From Halomonas saccharevitans (GTDB lineage: Bacteria > Pseudomonadota > Gammaproteobacteria > Pseudomonadales > Halomonadaceae), in the NCBI RefSeq assembly GCF_900116405.1, contig NZ_FPAQ01000002.1:62001-126000 (forward strand): 64,000 bases of DNA. The letters run 5' to 3'. A model generated the notes under the pieces. The model did no database searches. It saw nothing but the letters and a program-made list of their open reading frames with translations, and was not told where the DNA came from. The position numbers were made by a program, and so were the translations under genes. Positions 35,351 to 44,448 of the stretch are shown here, one piece after another. Position 1 is the first letter of the stretch; every line of letters starts with the position of its first letter.

Positions 35351-35413
35351 GCGGCCTGGCGATCGCCCATCACGATCGGCGCACCACCCTGAAGCGCTGC
35401 CCCATCGCCTGAG
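35351..35413 (+). repeat. Direct repeat, right copy (remnant of the EamA gene 3' end)
   Basis: This copy of 34172-34234 keeps the encoded tail and stop codon but no upstream gene. It occupies most of the gap between the cytochrome b561 gene and the DUF1826 gene, and suggests that the PepSY-cytochrome pair was inserted beside eamA with duplication of its end. Confidence 0.8.
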
Positions 35414-35423
35414 TCGCGTGCCG

Positions 35424-36086
35424 CTAGGCGGGGTCCAGCGTCAGCAACAGGCGCGGTTGGCCTGCCGGTACGTCCGGGCTGCGGTGTACCAGGCCGTGCG
35501 CCTCGTTGCCGATCCATCCGCTGCCCTTGAGCAGCGCCAGGTCACCGACCTCGAGCCGTTGCACGGCGCCCGGCTCGGTGACGATCTCCGGTTTCTCGGG
35601 CGTCGGCGCCCCCAAACCGTGGCGATTCACCGCCCACTCGGGCAGCCACTCGCTGCCGGGGCCGTGGTAGGTCGTGACCAGGCGCACCGGCAGGTTGTCG
35701 CAGTGAAAGCGGGGACACATGGCGCCGTCCATCCGGCGCAGGCGCAGACCCACGGTATCGGTGTCGAAGAGGTAGGCCATGGCGTCGGCCAGGGTCACGA
35801 TATCCTCGATCAGCTCACCGCAGGCGTCGGGCGCATGGAGGTGTTGCGCCAGTTCCGCACGCAGGGCGTCTCCGGCGGGGCCGAGCCAGGCAAAGGAGAG
35901 CGCCCGCTCGGCCTGGAGCTGTGTCTTCACGCCGGCCTGGATATCGTCGGGAAGCCGGCGCCGCATGATGGCGATGTTGATGTCATCCTCGAAAATGCGG
36001 GGCAGGGTGCTGATCTCCTTGCCCTCCGCATGGCGGGGGATGGCGCGAGAGTCGGATGAATCCTGGCGGCGTGCGCTCGTCGGCAT
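35424..36086 (-). CDS. DUF1826 protein, Zur-regulated
   Basis: A 220-residue protein of the DUF1826 family (function unknown; often in Zur regulons). Conserved-looking stretches include MCPRFHCDNLPVRLVTTYHGPGSEWLP, here quoted in part as RFHCDNLPVRL and YHGPGSEWLP, plus LLKGSGWIGNEAHGLVHRSP. The several His, Cys and Asp residues are compatible with metal binding. It is divergent from the outer-membrane gene and shares a Zur box. Confidence 0.8.
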   Translation of the reverse strand: MPTSARRQDSSDSRAIPRHAEGKEISTLPRIFEDDINIAIMRRRLPDDIQAGVKTQLQAERALSFAWLGPAGDALRAELAQHLHAPDACGELIEDIVTLADAMAYLFDTDTVGLRLRRMDGAMCPRFHCDNLPVRLVTTYHGPGSEWLPEWAVNRHGLGAPTPEKPEIVTEPGAVQRLEVGDLALLKGSGWIGNEAHGLVHRSPDVPAGQPRLLLTLDPA

Positions 36087-36118
36087 GGCGTGGCCTCAGC
36101 GGGTTCGAGGGTTGCTTT

Positions 36119-36137
36119 AATGTTATGTTATAACGTA
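36119..36137. promoter_or_regulatory. Zur box between the DUF1826 gene and the His-rich porin gene
   Basis: AATGTTAT-GTT-ATAACGTA matches the gammaproteobacterial Zur palindrome AATGTTAT-N3-ATAACATT with two mismatches in the right arm. It is centrally placed between the divergent starts at 36086 and 36188. Confidence 0.8.
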
Positions 36138-36187
36138 TCTTTTCTCGCGCTTGAAGCAAAGCCCACCTCATCCGACCGGGAGATAGC

Positions 36188-37513
36188 ATGTCACGCCGCC
36201 CCTTCCACCTTCTCACACCGCTCGCCGCCACCCTGTTGATGGGCACGGCGGCACAGGGCCAAGAACACGGCGCCCACCAGCACGATCACGAGGCTCATGG
36301 GCATGCCCATGAGACGCATCGTCACGATCGCGGCCATGACAATGACCGTGCTGACGCGGGGCTTGCCGATCGGCGCCTTTCCGCCGCCTTGACCGTGGAG
36401 GGCATCTACCACAACCGCGTCTCGGGAGATGAGGGCTCGCCCGCCGGCTTTGGCCATGGCGAAGGTCATGATGAAGGCCACGAGGATCATGACGCTCACG
36501 GTCATGAGCATGGCCTCGATGAAGGCTTCAACCTGGGGCACTCGGAGCTGATGCTGCGCGGGCAGACCTCGCTGTTCGAGGGGCAGGCCGTGGTATCGCT
36601 TACCGAGGACGACGTCAGTCTCGAGGAGGCCTTCGTGGCGACGCGGGCGCTGCCTCACGACCTGAGGATCAAGGCCGGCCGGTTCCTGTCGGAGATCGGT
36701 CACGTCAACAGTCGCCATCCCCATGCCTGGGACTTCATCGAACGCCCGCTGGTCAACGAGTACCTGTTCGGCGATCACGGCCTGCGTGAGGATGGCGTGC
36801 AGCTCACCTGGTCACCCTCGCCGCACACCACCCTGGGCACCGAGTGGCTGCAAGGGGACGGCGAGCCTCTCAGCCGCTTCGACGAGGGGGGCAGCGAGGC
36901 GCGCGATAGTGGCCCGCGGCTGGTGACGATCTTCGCCAAGCAGCGCGCCGCCCTGGGCGACGGCCAGACCCTCGACTACGGCGCATCCGCCGGCGTCAAT
37001 CGCCAGTACGTCCGTCTCGATGACCATGGCGAGCATGCCCATAGCCTGGAGGGTGACGGCTGGTTCGCCGGCCTGGATGCCCGCTATCACTACCGCAGCG
37101 GCCGGCACGGGGGCCGGGGCGACTGGACCCTGGGCGCCGAATACTTCTACACCGAGCGCGATCTGACCGAGCGGGTCGAGCACCATCATGCCTGGGAGAC
37201 GCGGGACGACTTCACCGAGCAGCAGGACGGCGCCTATGTCGAGGCCATCTACGGTGTTGCGCCGCACTGGGAGCTCGGGGTGCGCAGTGAGGCCCTGGGC
37301 CTGACCAACGAGACCGTCCACGTCCACCCCAGCGAACTGGAATCCGTCGACGCCTCCTACCGCCACAGCGGACAGGCGACCTGGCGCTTTCGAGACCATG
37401 CCTTCCTGCGCGCCCAGCTGAGTCACGAGGACTTCGCCGGCCAGGACGAGAGCTGGGTGGCCATGCTGCAGTTCAATGCCACCTTTGGTCACCAGGCCGG
37501 CCATGCCCATTGA
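36188..37513 (+). CDS. His-rich outer-membrane beta-barrel protein under Zur control
   Basis: A 441-residue exported protein: signal peptide to about residue 24 (AAQGQEH), a histidine-rich N-terminal region (about 26-52) and a second His-rich stretch (about 88-108, GHGEGHDEGHEDHDAHGHEH), then a region of alternating amphipathic strands ending in WVAMLQFNATFGHQAGHAH. It lacks a TonB plug or TonB box I can recognise. A role in zinc passage or capture at the outer membrane is inferred from the His tracts and the Zur box. GGGAG precedes the ATG. folE2 follows after 115 bp. Confidence 0.75.
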   Translation: MSRRPFHLLTPLAATLLMGTAAQGQEHGAHQHDHEAHGHAHETHRHDRGHDNDRADAGLADRRLSAALTVEGIYHNRVSGDEGSPAGFGHGEGHDEGHEDHDAHGHEHGLDEGFNLGHSELMLRGQTSLFEGQAVVSLTEDDVSLEEAFVATRALPHDLRIKAGRFLSEIGHVNSRHPHAWDFIERPLVNEYLFGDHGLREDGVQLTWSPSPHTTLGTEWLQGDGEPLSRFDEGGSEARDSGPRLVTIFAKQRAALGDGQTLDYGASAGVNRQYVRLDDHGEHAHSLEGDGWFAGLDARYHYRSGRHGGRGDWTLGAEYFYTERDLTERVEHHHAWETRDDFTEQQDGAYVEAIYGVAPHWELGVRSEALGLTNETVHVHPSELESVDASYRHSGQATWRFRDHAFLRAQLSHEDFAGQDESWVAMLQFNATFGHQAGHAH

Positions 37514-37628
37514 AGGTGGCACAGCCCCTCGCGGTCGGCGTAGCGACCACCTGACCGAGATCGACCCGTCCGCCAGGGGCGTTGCCAAGCCGGACTCTCC
37601 CTTCCCCTTGCTAGAGGAGTCTCGACCC

Positions 37629-38525
37629 ATGCCCCCACACCACCTGCCCGATGTGGCCGATGACAGAACCGTTCGCGACAGCCCCCTCTCCTGGGTCGGC
37701 ATGGAGCAGGTCGCTCTGCCGCTCCAGCTGGCAGGACGGCCCGTCAACGGCCGGGTCTCGGCGGGGGTCAGTCTGGACGACCCCGCCGCGCGAGGCATTC
37801 ATATGTCCCGGCTCTATCTGGCACTGGCCGAGCTGCAGGGCCATGAGCTGACGGTCTCGCGGATGGCGGCGGTGCTGGCGTCGTTCCTGGACACCCATCA
37901 GGGGCTCTCGGATGTCGCCTTTCTCGACCTGAGTGGCGAGGCGCTGCTGGAGCGGCCCGCGCTGATCAGTTCCCTCTCCGGGTGGCAGGCCTATCCCTTC
38001 GCGCTGCGTTGCCGGCGCGATGCCGAAGGCCTGGCGATCACCCTGGACCTGACGGTGGGCTACTCCTCGACCTGCCCCTGTTCCGCGGCCCTGGCCCGTC
38101 AGCTGATCCAGCAGGCCTTCGACGAGGACTTCGTCGACATCCCGATCACCCGTGGGGCGGTGCATGCCTGGCTGGGCAGCGAGCAGGGCGTGCTGGCCAC
38201 GCCCCACAGCCAGCGCAGCCAAGCTCACTTGTCGCTGCGCCTGGGAGAAAATGTCGATGAACTGCCGCTGGCGGCTCTGGTAGAGCGTGTCGAACAGGCG
38301 CTCGGTACGCCCCTGCAGACGGCGGTCAAGCGTATCGATGAGCAGGCCTTCGCCCTGGCCAACGGTCAGAATCTGATGTTCTGCGAGGATGCCGCCCGGC
38401 GCCTGCATCACGCGCTTTGCGAACAGCCCGGTATCGACGGCTTCTCCCTGCGCGTCGTACATGCCGAAAGCCTGCACGCCCACGACGCCGTGGCACGTAG
38501 CCAGTGGAACTGGCAGGAGGCCTGA
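37629..38525 (+). CDS. folE2: GTP cyclohydrolase FolE2 (type IB)
   Basis: The 298-residue enzyme makes 7,8-dihydroneopterin triphosphate for folate and can use metals other than zinc, so it backs up zinc-dependent FolE under zinc starvation. The family motif [13 protein letters not shown] with the catalytic-site cysteines is present, and [12 protein letters not shown] follows. AGAGGAG precedes the ATG at 37629. It is in the Zur-controlled gene string and overlaps hisI by 1 bp. Confidence 0.95.
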   Translation: MPPHHLPDVADDRTVRDSPLSWVGMEQVALPLQLAGRPVNGRVSAGVSLDDPAARGIHMSRLYLALAELQGHELTVSRMAAVLASFLDTHQGLSDVAFLDLSGEALLERPALISSLSGWQAYPFALRCRRDAEGLAITLDLTVGYSSTCPCSAALARQLIQQAFDEDFVDIPITRGAVHAWLGSEQGVLATPHSQRSQAHLSLRLGENVDELPLAALVERVEQALGTPLQTAVKRIDEQAFALANGQNLMFCEDAARRLHHALCEQPGIDGFSLRVVHAESLHAHDAVARSQWNWQEA

Positions 38526-38935
38526 TGGACGTCTGGAGGCAACTGGAAGAGGCCGAGCGCGGTGAGCGCCGCCCGCTCGAAGCCGTCATCGCCGCCATGC
38601 CGTGGAACAGCGATGGCCTGGTGACCGCCGTCGCCCAGCAGCATGACAGTGGCGAGGTGCTGATGCTCGCCTGGATGAACCGCGAGGCGCTGCGCGAGAC
38701 CCTGGACACCGGGCGAGTCTGCTACTGGTCGCGCTCCCGGCAGGCCCTGTGGCGCAAGGGCGAGAGCTCGGGCCACCGGCAGCGGCTCATCGAGGCGCGA
38801 CTGGACTGCGACGGCGACGCCGTGCTGCTGCTCGTCGACCAGCAGGGGCCGGCCTGCCATACGGGGCGGCCCAACTGCTTCTACAACGCTATTCGCGACG
38901 GCTCGGTGGAGGTCATCACCGCTCCCCACGCCTGA
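38525..38935 (+). CDS. hisI: Phosphoribosyl-AMP cyclohydrolase, zinc-starvation paralog
   Basis: A 136-residue HisI-like enzyme (third step of histidine synthesis) with [26 protein letters not shown] and the C-terminal cysteines [12 protein letters not shown]. The start codon overlaps the folE2 stop (TGATG). HisI is zinc-dependent, and paralogs in Zur regulons are thought to be replacements under zinc limitation; that the present copy is such a spare is inferred from context. Confidence 0.92.
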   Translation: MDVWRQLEEAERGERRPLEAVIAAMPWNSDGLVTAVAQQHDSGEVLMLAWMNREALRETLDTGRVCYWSRSRQALWRKGESSGHRQRLIEARLDCDGDAVLLLVDQQGPACHTGRPNCFYNAIRDGSVEVITAPHA

Positions 38936-39034
38936 CGGTGACCATCCTCTGCCTCTGCCGAGAGCGGCCTGCGCCAAGAGTGCGGCCGGCGCCACCGGCA
39001 CCGCCGCTTCCGGGATGCGAGACGGTACCGGGCA

Positions 39035-39868
39035 TCAGGCTCGAGGCGTTGCCTCGGCAGACGGCTCGGCGCGCGACCTCCGGCGCCTGAGCTGGCCGGC
39101 CAGGCTCGAGAGGGCGAACAGGATGGCCGCCAGGCAGACGATGGTGGGGCCGGTGGGGGTGTCGAGCCAGAAGGCAGCCTGCAGGCCGCCGCTAGTCGAG
39201 GCGGCCCCGAACCCGGCTGCCAGCCATGCCATGGCTTCCGGGGTGCGACAGAAAGGCCTAGCGGCGGCAGCAGGAATGATCAGCAGCGCGGCGATCAGCA
39301 GCGCGCCCACCACCTTCAGCGCTACGGCCACGACCACGGCAAGCGACAGTGTCAGCACCAGCTGCTCGCGCTTGGGGTCGATGCCGCTGGCTCGGGCGAG
39401 ATCACCATCCAGGGTGGCGGTCAGCAACGCCGACCAGCGCCACCCGGCCAGGCTCACGACCAGCAGCGCCCCGGCACCGATGATGGCCAGGTCGTCCTTG
39501 CCAACGGCCAGGATGTCGCCGAACAGGTAGGCCATCAGGTCGATGCGCACCCCGGAGAGGAACGAGACCGCCACCAGCCCGAAGGCGAGCGCCGAGTGCG
39601 CCATGACGCCGAGCAGGGTATCCATGGCATAGCCCCGCCCGCTGAGTAGCGAGACCAGGGTGGCCATCAGCAGCGAGACCACCAGCACGCCGGCGAAGAT
39701 GGAGGTGGAGAGTAGCAGCGATAGCGCCACGCCAAGGATGGCGGCGTGGGCGGTGGCATCGCCGAAGTAGGCCATGCGCCGCCATACCACGAAGCAGCCC
39801 AGCGGTGCGGCGGCGAGCGCCACGCCGAGGCCGGCCAGGGTGGCGCGAACCATGAAGTCGTCGAGCAT
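39035..39868 (-). CDS. znuB: Zinc ABC transporter permease ZnuB (system 1)
   Basis: A 277-residue ABC-3 family permease with about eight or nine helices (RRMAYFGDATAHAAILGVAL, DLMAYLFGDIL, VVGALLIAALLIIPAAAAR). The ATG at 39868 overlaps the znuC stop by 1 bp. It is convergent with hisI, and no strong terminator was seen in the 99-bp gap. Confidence 0.93.
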   Translation of the reverse strand: MLDDFMVRATLAGLGVALAAAPLGCFVVWRRMAYFGDATAHAAILGVALSLLLSTSIFAGVLVVSLLMATLVSLLSGRGYAMDTLLGVMAHSALAFGLVAVSFLSGVRIDLMAYLFGDILAVGKDDLAIIGAGALLVVSLAGWRWSALLTATLDGDLARASGIDPKREQLVLTLSLAVVVAVALKVVGALLIAALLIIPAAAARPFCRTPEAMAWLAAGFGAASTSGGLQAAFWLDTPTGPTIVCLAAILFALSSLAGQLRRRRSRAEPSAEATPRA

Positions 39869-40641
39869 CAGGGGGTGGCCTCCGGATGACTGGCGCCGGC
39901 TGCCGACGGTGCGGGCGTGTTGGCAGTGGCATCGTGATGTGAGTGGTCGTGATGATGGCGATATAACGCCAAGGTGTCGGCGGTGTCGGCGCCAAACAGC
40001 TCCCGGTAGGCCGGCGAGGAGACCACCCGCTCGGGGGTACCCTGGCAGCAGACGTGGCGGTTCAGGCACACCACGCGATCCGAGGCGCGCATCACCATGT
40101 GCAGTTCGTGGCTGACCATCAGCACCGCGCAGCCCAGTTCGCGCCGCACGCTCTCGATCTGGCGATAGAAGTCGGCCGTGCCGCGATGATCGAGGCCCTG
40201 TGTGGCCTCGTCGAGGAGCAGCAGGTCGGGCTGCTCCAGCAGCGCCCGGGCGAGCAGGATGCGCTGGAACTGCCCGCCCGAGAGGTCCGTCACCTGCTGT
40301 CGGCTCAGCCCGGGAACACCGGCCTGTTCCAGGGCCTGGCGTAACGCCTGCTTGGGGTGGCGACGCGGCAGGTTCAGGAAGCGGGTGACCGTCATCGGCA
40401 GGGTGGCGTCGATAGCCAGCCGCTGGGGCACGTAGCCGATGGTGAGGCCCGGCTGGCGGACGAGCCGGCCGCGGGCGGGCTGCACGGCACCGATGATGGT
40501 GCGCAGCAGGGTCGACTTGCCCGAGCCGTTGGGGCCGACCAGGGTGACGATCTCGCCGCGGTCGAGGCGCAGATCAATGCTCTCGAGCACGGTTCGCCCG
40601 CCTAGGGCGACGTGAAGGTCGTCGAGCGAGAGCAGCGGCAT
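39868..40641 (-). CDS. znuC: Zinc ABC transporter ATPase ZnuC (system 1)
   Basis: A 257-residue ABC ATPase: Walker A GPNGSGKST, Q-loop YVPQRL, signature LSGGQFQR, Walker B LLLLDEA, H-loop MVSHELH. The C-terminal tail is histidine-rich (YRHHHDHSHHD), as in other ZnuC proteins. The ATG at 40641 lies 70 bp from a perfect Zur box shared with the divergent znuA-zinT. Confidence 0.94.
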   Translation of the reverse strand: MPLLSLDDLHVALGGRTVLESIDLRLDRGEIVTLVGPNGSGKSTLLRTIIGAVQPARGRLVRQPGLTIGYVPQRLAIDATLPMTVTRFLNLPRRHPKQALRQALEQAGVPGLSRQQVTDLSGGQFQRILLARALLEQPDLLLLDEATQGLDHRGTADFYRQIESVRRELGCAVLMVSHELHMVMRASDRVVCLNRHVCCQGTPERVVSSPAYRELFGADTADTLALYRHHHDHSHHDATANTPAPSAAGASHPEATP

Positions 40642-40710
40642 GGTGACCCTCCGGTGTAGTCGTCCTGGTGTTCGAAGCCATTGAAGTCGGATGGAGTTGA
40701 CACGACCGTT

Positions 40711-40729
40711 AATGTTATAACATAACATT
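40711..40729. promoter_or_regulatory. Perfect Zur box between znuCB and znuA-zinT
   Basis: AATGTTATAACATAACATT is a perfect 8-3-8 Zur palindrome, located between the divergent genes starting at 40641 and 40786. Confidence 0.9.
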
Positions 40730-40785
40730 TCGTGCCACAATCGCTCGTTCACTGCCTGCACGTGTCCTGGATACGGAGAGGAATG

Positions 40786-42370
40786 ATGAGGAACAAGCTG
40801 CTACGTCCGCTTTGCCTGCCCTGGCTGCTAGCACCCGCCGTCGCGGTTGCCGAAGTGCCCGCTGTGGCCGTGGACATCCCGCCTGTGCACTCGCTGGTCG
40901 ACCGGGTGATGGGAAAGTTGGGCTCGCCCGACCTGGTGATCCAGCCGGGCGCCTCCCCGCACGGCTACTCCATGCGGCCCTCGGAAGCCGAGGCGTTGGC
41001 CAATGCAGACATCGTCTTCTGGGTCAGCGACGATCTGACGCCGTGGCTGGTTCGGGCGCAAGACTCGTTGGCCGACGAGGCGCTAAAAGTGGAGCTGATG
41101 CAGACGCCGGGCACTCGCCGCCTTGCGTACCGTCAAGGCGCCACGTTCGAGGCGCACGACCATGGCCACGACGACCACGGGCACGACGACCATGGGCACG
41201 ACGATAAGGCGCATGACGATCAGGCTCACGACCAGGGTCACGGTCATGCCCACGACGGCGTGGACCCCCATGGCTGGCTCGATCCGGTGAATGCCCAGGC
41301 CTGGCTCGAGGCCATCGCCGGGTCGCTGGCCGATCTCGACCCCGGCAACGCCGACACCTATCGTCGGAATGCGGCCGAGGGGCAGGCCGAGCTGGAGGCC
41401 CTGATCGACGAACTGGACGACCACCTCGCGGATGACCGTGGAACGCGTTTCATCGTCTTCCACGATGCCTATCAGTACTTCGAGAACCGCTTCGACGTGC
41501 CGGCGGCCGGGGCAATCTCCCTGGGCGATGCCTCCGACCCGAGCCCGGCACGCGTCCGCGAGATCCAGGAACGCGTCGCCGAGCTCGGTGTGCAATGCGT
41601 GTTCCGCGAGCCGCAATACAACCCGGCGCTGGTCGAGAGCGTGTTCGAGGGCACCGAGGTCGAGACCTCGATCGTCATCGATCCCCTGGGTGTCGACCTG
41701 CCGCTCGGGGCCGGCCTCTATTCACAGCTGCTGCGTGGGCTGGCCGAGGGCGTGACGCGCTGCGCCGCCAACGAGGTATCGCCCAGCGACCACAGTCATG
41801 ATCACGACCACGACCATGCGCACGACCATGATGAGGACGTCTACGCCGGGTATTTCGAGGACAGCCAGATCGAGGACCGGTCACTGTCAGACTGGGCAGG
41901 CGACTGGCAGTCGCTCTACCCCTACCTGCAGGATGGCACCCTCGATGAGGTGCAGGCCCACAAGGCAGAGCGGAGCGCCGAGAAAACGGCCGAAGAGATC
42001 AAGCAGTACTACGACAGGGGCTATCGGACCGACGTCGATCGCCTCGTGATCGACGGGAATTCCGTCACCTTCCACAAGAATGGCCAGGCGAGGTCCGGCG
42101 ACTACGTGTACGACGGCTACGAGGTTCTGACCTACGCAGCCGGCAATCGAGGCGTGAGATACGTCTTCGAGCTCGAAGCCGGCGACGATGCGCTACCGCG
42201 CTATATCCAGTTCAGCGACCACGCCATCTTCCCGCCCGATGCCGGTCACTTCCACCTCTACTGGGGGGGACGATCGGGCGGCGCTGCTGGACGAGGTCAC
42301 GCACTGGCCGACCTACTACCCCTCGCACCTGGACGGTGACGGCATCGTGCGGGACATGCTGGCGCACTGA
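40786..42370 (+). CDS. znuA: ZnuA-ZinT fusion zinc-binding protein, frameshifted near its end
   Basis: A periplasmic zinc-binding protein with a signal peptide, a ZnuA/TroA cluster-9 domain with a His/Asp-rich loop (near residues 120-155), a second His-rich linker (about 335-352, HDHDHDHAHDHDED) and a ZinT/YodA domain from about 355 (VYAGYFEDSQIEDRSLSDW). At a run of seven G (42263-42269) the frame shifts: one G fewer gives HLYWGDDRAALLDEVTHW and an end at 42370 (527 residues). As read, the protein ends at 42339 with a non-ZinT tail. A sequencing error or true mutation are both possible. The start is ATG 40786 or 40783. Confidence 0.85.
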
Positions 42371-42392
42371 TCCACCTGCCCCTCGTCACGAC

Positions 42393-42417
42393 GACGCCCC
42401 TCCCCGAGAGGGGCGTC
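42393..42417. terminator. Terminator hairpin between znuA-zinT and thiE
   Basis: Perfect 10-bp arms GACGCCCCTC / GAGGGGCGTC with a 5-nt loop, between two convergent genes. It lies 22 bp after the frame-corrected znuA-zinT stop. Confidence 0.75.
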
Positions 42418-42453
42418 ATGCTGAAGGGGCACATCATCATATGGGGTGCGTCG

Positions 42454-43068
42454 TCAGCGCCGCGGGAAGGCGCGGGCGGCCGCCTCGGGGTCCGGGGTGC
42501 CGCAGATGGCGGAGATCACCGCCAGGCCACCGGCGCCCGCCTGGCGCACCGCCTCGGCATGCTCGACCTTGAGCCCGCCGATGGCCACGCTCGGCAGCGG
42601 GCTCGCCGCGACCAGGGCGGCCAGGCCCTCGAAGCCCAGCGGGGTGGCGTGGTCGTGCTTGCTGGGGGTGGCGAACACCGGGCCGAGGCCCAGGTAGTCC
42701 AGGGCGCTCGTGTCGAGGCGGGCGAGCTGCTCGTGGGTCTGCACCGAGAGCCCTAGGATCGCCTGGGGGCCGAGTGCGGCCCGGGCCCGGGCCACGTCGC
42801 CGTCGTCCTGGCCGATGTGCAGCCCGTCGGCACCCGAGGCGAGCGCCACCTCCAGCCGGTCGTTGATGATCAGCGCCACGCCGGTGCCCTCGAGCGCCGC
42901 CTTGAGGCGGCGGGCCTGGTCGATCATCTCGGCATCAGTGGCGTGCTTGTCCCGCAGCTGCACCAGGGTCACGCCGCCCCGGACCGCGGCGACCACGGTC
43001 TCCTCCAGGCCATGATCGGCGCAGAGTCCGCCGTCGGTGACGAGATAGAGCGAGAGATCAGGGTGCAT
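42454..43068 (-). CDS. thiE: Thiamine phosphate synthase ThiE
   Basis: The 204-residue TIM-barrel enzyme joins HMP-PP and thiazole phosphate to thiamine phosphate. Motifs: LYLVTDGG, LVQLRDK, INDRLEVALASGADGLHIGQDD, and YLGLGPVFATPSKHD. The start overlaps the thiM end by 11 bp, so translation is coupled. Confidence 0.95.
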   Translation of the reverse strand: MHPDLSLYLVTDGGLCADHGLEETVVAAVRGGVTLVQLRDKHATDAEMIDQARRLKAALEGTGVALIINDRLEVALASGADGLHIGQDDGDVARARAALGPQAILGLSVQTHEQLARLDTSALDYLGLGPVFATPSKHDHATPLGFEGLAALVAASPLPSVAIGGLKVEHAEAVRQAGAGGLAVISAICGTPDPEAAARAFPRR

Positions 43069-43864
43069 CGGCAACCTCCAGTTGGGCCCGCTCGGTGAGG
43101 GCCTCGGTATCCAGGTGATAGAGGGCATCGAGGAAGGCGACCGCGAAGCTGCCGGGGCCGCGTGCCACCTCGCCGGCGAGCTCGCCGGCCACGGCGTAGC
43201 CGGCCAGCGCCGCCGTCGTCGCCTCGAAGGAGTCGTCGGCGCCGGCCAGGAAGGCCGCCACCACGCCGGTCAGCGCGCAGCCCAGGGTGGTGACTCGGGG
43301 CATCAGCGGGTGGCCGCCGTGCACCCGGGCGAGTCGCCGGCCGTCGGTGACCAGGTCCACCTCGCCGGTGACGGCCACCACGCCGCCGGTGTGCGCGGCC
43401 AGGCGACGGGCGGCCGCGAGGGCCGCCTCGGCGGGGTCGGTGCTGTCCACGCCGCGTCCGCCGCCGGCGCCGCCCGCCAGGGCGATGATCTCCGAGGCGT
43501 TGCCGCGGATCACGGTCGGCGAGAGCGCCAGCAGTCGCGCGCCGGTCTCGCGGCGATAGCGCGTGGCGCCCACCGCCACCGGATCCAGCACCCAGGGGCG
43601 CCCCGTCTCTCCGGCCGCCAGCGCGGCGGCCTCCATGGCCTCGACCCAGTGGGGCGAGAGGGTGCCGATGTTGATCGTCAGGGCGCCGGCCAGAGCGGTG
43701 AACTCGGCGGCCTCCTCGCGGGCGTGGACCATGGCCGGCGAGGCGCCGATCGCCAGCAGCACGTTGGCCATGCTGTTCATGGCGACATGGTTGGTGATGT
43801 TGTGGACCAGCGGGCGGATCTCGCGCACCCGGGCCAGGTGCGCGGCGGGATCGATGTGGTGCAT
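43058..43864 (-). CDS. thiM: Hydroxyethylthiazole kinase ThiM
   Basis: The 268-residue ribokinase-like enzyme phosphorylates the salvaged thiazole alcohol. Motifs: PLVHNITNHVAMNSMAN, PWVLDPVAVGATRYR, IRGNASEI and VTTLGCALTGVVAAFL with the catalytic-loop Cys region. GGGAGG precedes the ATG and is part of the riboswitch-controlled hairpin. thiM and thiE form a two-gene salvage operon. Confidence 0.95.
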   Translation of the reverse strand: MHHIDPAAHLARVREIRPLVHNITNHVAMNSMANVLLAIGASPAMVHAREEAAEFTALAGALTINIGTLSPHWVEAMEAAALAAGETGRPWVLDPVAVGATRYRRETGARLLALSPTVIRGNASEIIALAGGAGGGRGVDSTDPAEAALAAARRLAAHTGGVVAVTGEVDLVTDGRRLARVHGGHPLMPRVTTLGCALTGVVAAFLAGADDSFEATTAALAGYAVAGELAGEVARGPGSFAVAFLDALYHLDTEALTERAQLEVADAP

Positions 43865-43915
43865 GGGGCCTCCCCGGCGGGGGAGGTGCAGGTCGACGGG
43901 AGGCCGGCGCTGCAC

Positions 43916-44010
43916 GACTCCCTACGCCGGCATTGTCCGGGTCAGGTTCCAAGGGTGCATCTCAGCTGCGGCCTGCTCGCCGCGGCGCCCCCGTCGTCAG
44001 GCCCCACTAT
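43916..44010 (-). ncRNA. TPP riboswitch (THI element) controlling thiME
   Basis: On the minus strand the conserved parts appear in order: a GGGGC-type P1/P2 start, GCTGAGATGCACCC, GAACCTGACCCGG and AATGCCGGCGTAGGGA. Downstream, GGCCTCCC (about 43899-43906) can pair with GGGGAGGCC at the thiM ribosome site, so the switch probably works by hiding the Shine-Dalgarno sequence when TPP is bound. Confidence 0.93.
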
Positions 44011-44043
44011 CCTTGTCGTCCGCGCGACTGTAAAGGCCGCGCA

Positions 44044-44310
44044 TCAGGCCAGCAGCTGAATGCCGGCCAGGGTGATCAGGCTGGCCAGGGTCAGGCTGTA
44101 GAGGGCCTCCATGACCTCATGCTGCCGGCTCATGCCCGGCGTCATCAGCACCAGGCCCGACGCCCCCAGGGCGACCACTTCGAGGGGCACGGCTACCGGC
44201 TGCCAGCCGATCAGCGGCGCGCCGAGGATCAGCAGCAGCAGGCCCGCGACGATCAGTTGGCCGGCCTGTCGCGGGCTCACCGGGATGGCATTCTGGGTGA
44301 TCGTTTGCAT
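44044..44310 (-). CDS. Small two- or three-helix membrane protein of unknown function
   Basis: An 88-residue protein with hydrophobic segments at about 20-36, 40-57 and 68-87. AGGAG precedes the ATG at 44310. No family recognised. A CTTAAG-CGGTC-GTTAAG box lies 69 bp upstream, the same motif as before the operon at 46604-53086, so it is probably controlled by the two-component system encoded there. The thiM riboswitch lies downstream in the same direction. Confidence 0.7.
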   Translation of the reverse strand: MQTITQNAIPVSPRQAGQLIVAGLLLLILGAPLIGWQPVAVPLEVVALGASGLVLMTPGMSRQHEVMEALYSLTLASLITLAGIQLLA

Positions 44311-44378
44311 GGTCGTGTCTCCTGGGGGGTGGCCGGGCCGAACATCGGCCCCAGCCCCCCTGACGCTACGGGGGGCGT

Positions 44379-44395
44379 CTTAACGACCGCTTAAG
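44379..44395 (-). promoter_or_regulatory. QseB/PmrA-type box upstream of the small membrane protein gene
   Basis: Minus strand CTTAAG-CGGTC-GTTAAG: two hexamers with 11-bp period, differing from the PmrA-type direct repeat in one base. It is nearly identical in plan to 53131-53147. Confidence 0.65.
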
Positions 44396-44448
44396 AAGAG
44401 ATGACCAATGCGTTTCAGGGGCGTCGACGTGACAGGGGCGTTCGCGCG

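Noticed and set aside
36241..36530. Histidine-rich coding repeats considered as a DNA-level repeat element
   Set aside because: The periodicity follows CAC/CAT and GAC/GAT codons of the His-Asp/Glu tract in the outer-membrane protein, so it is a coding feature.
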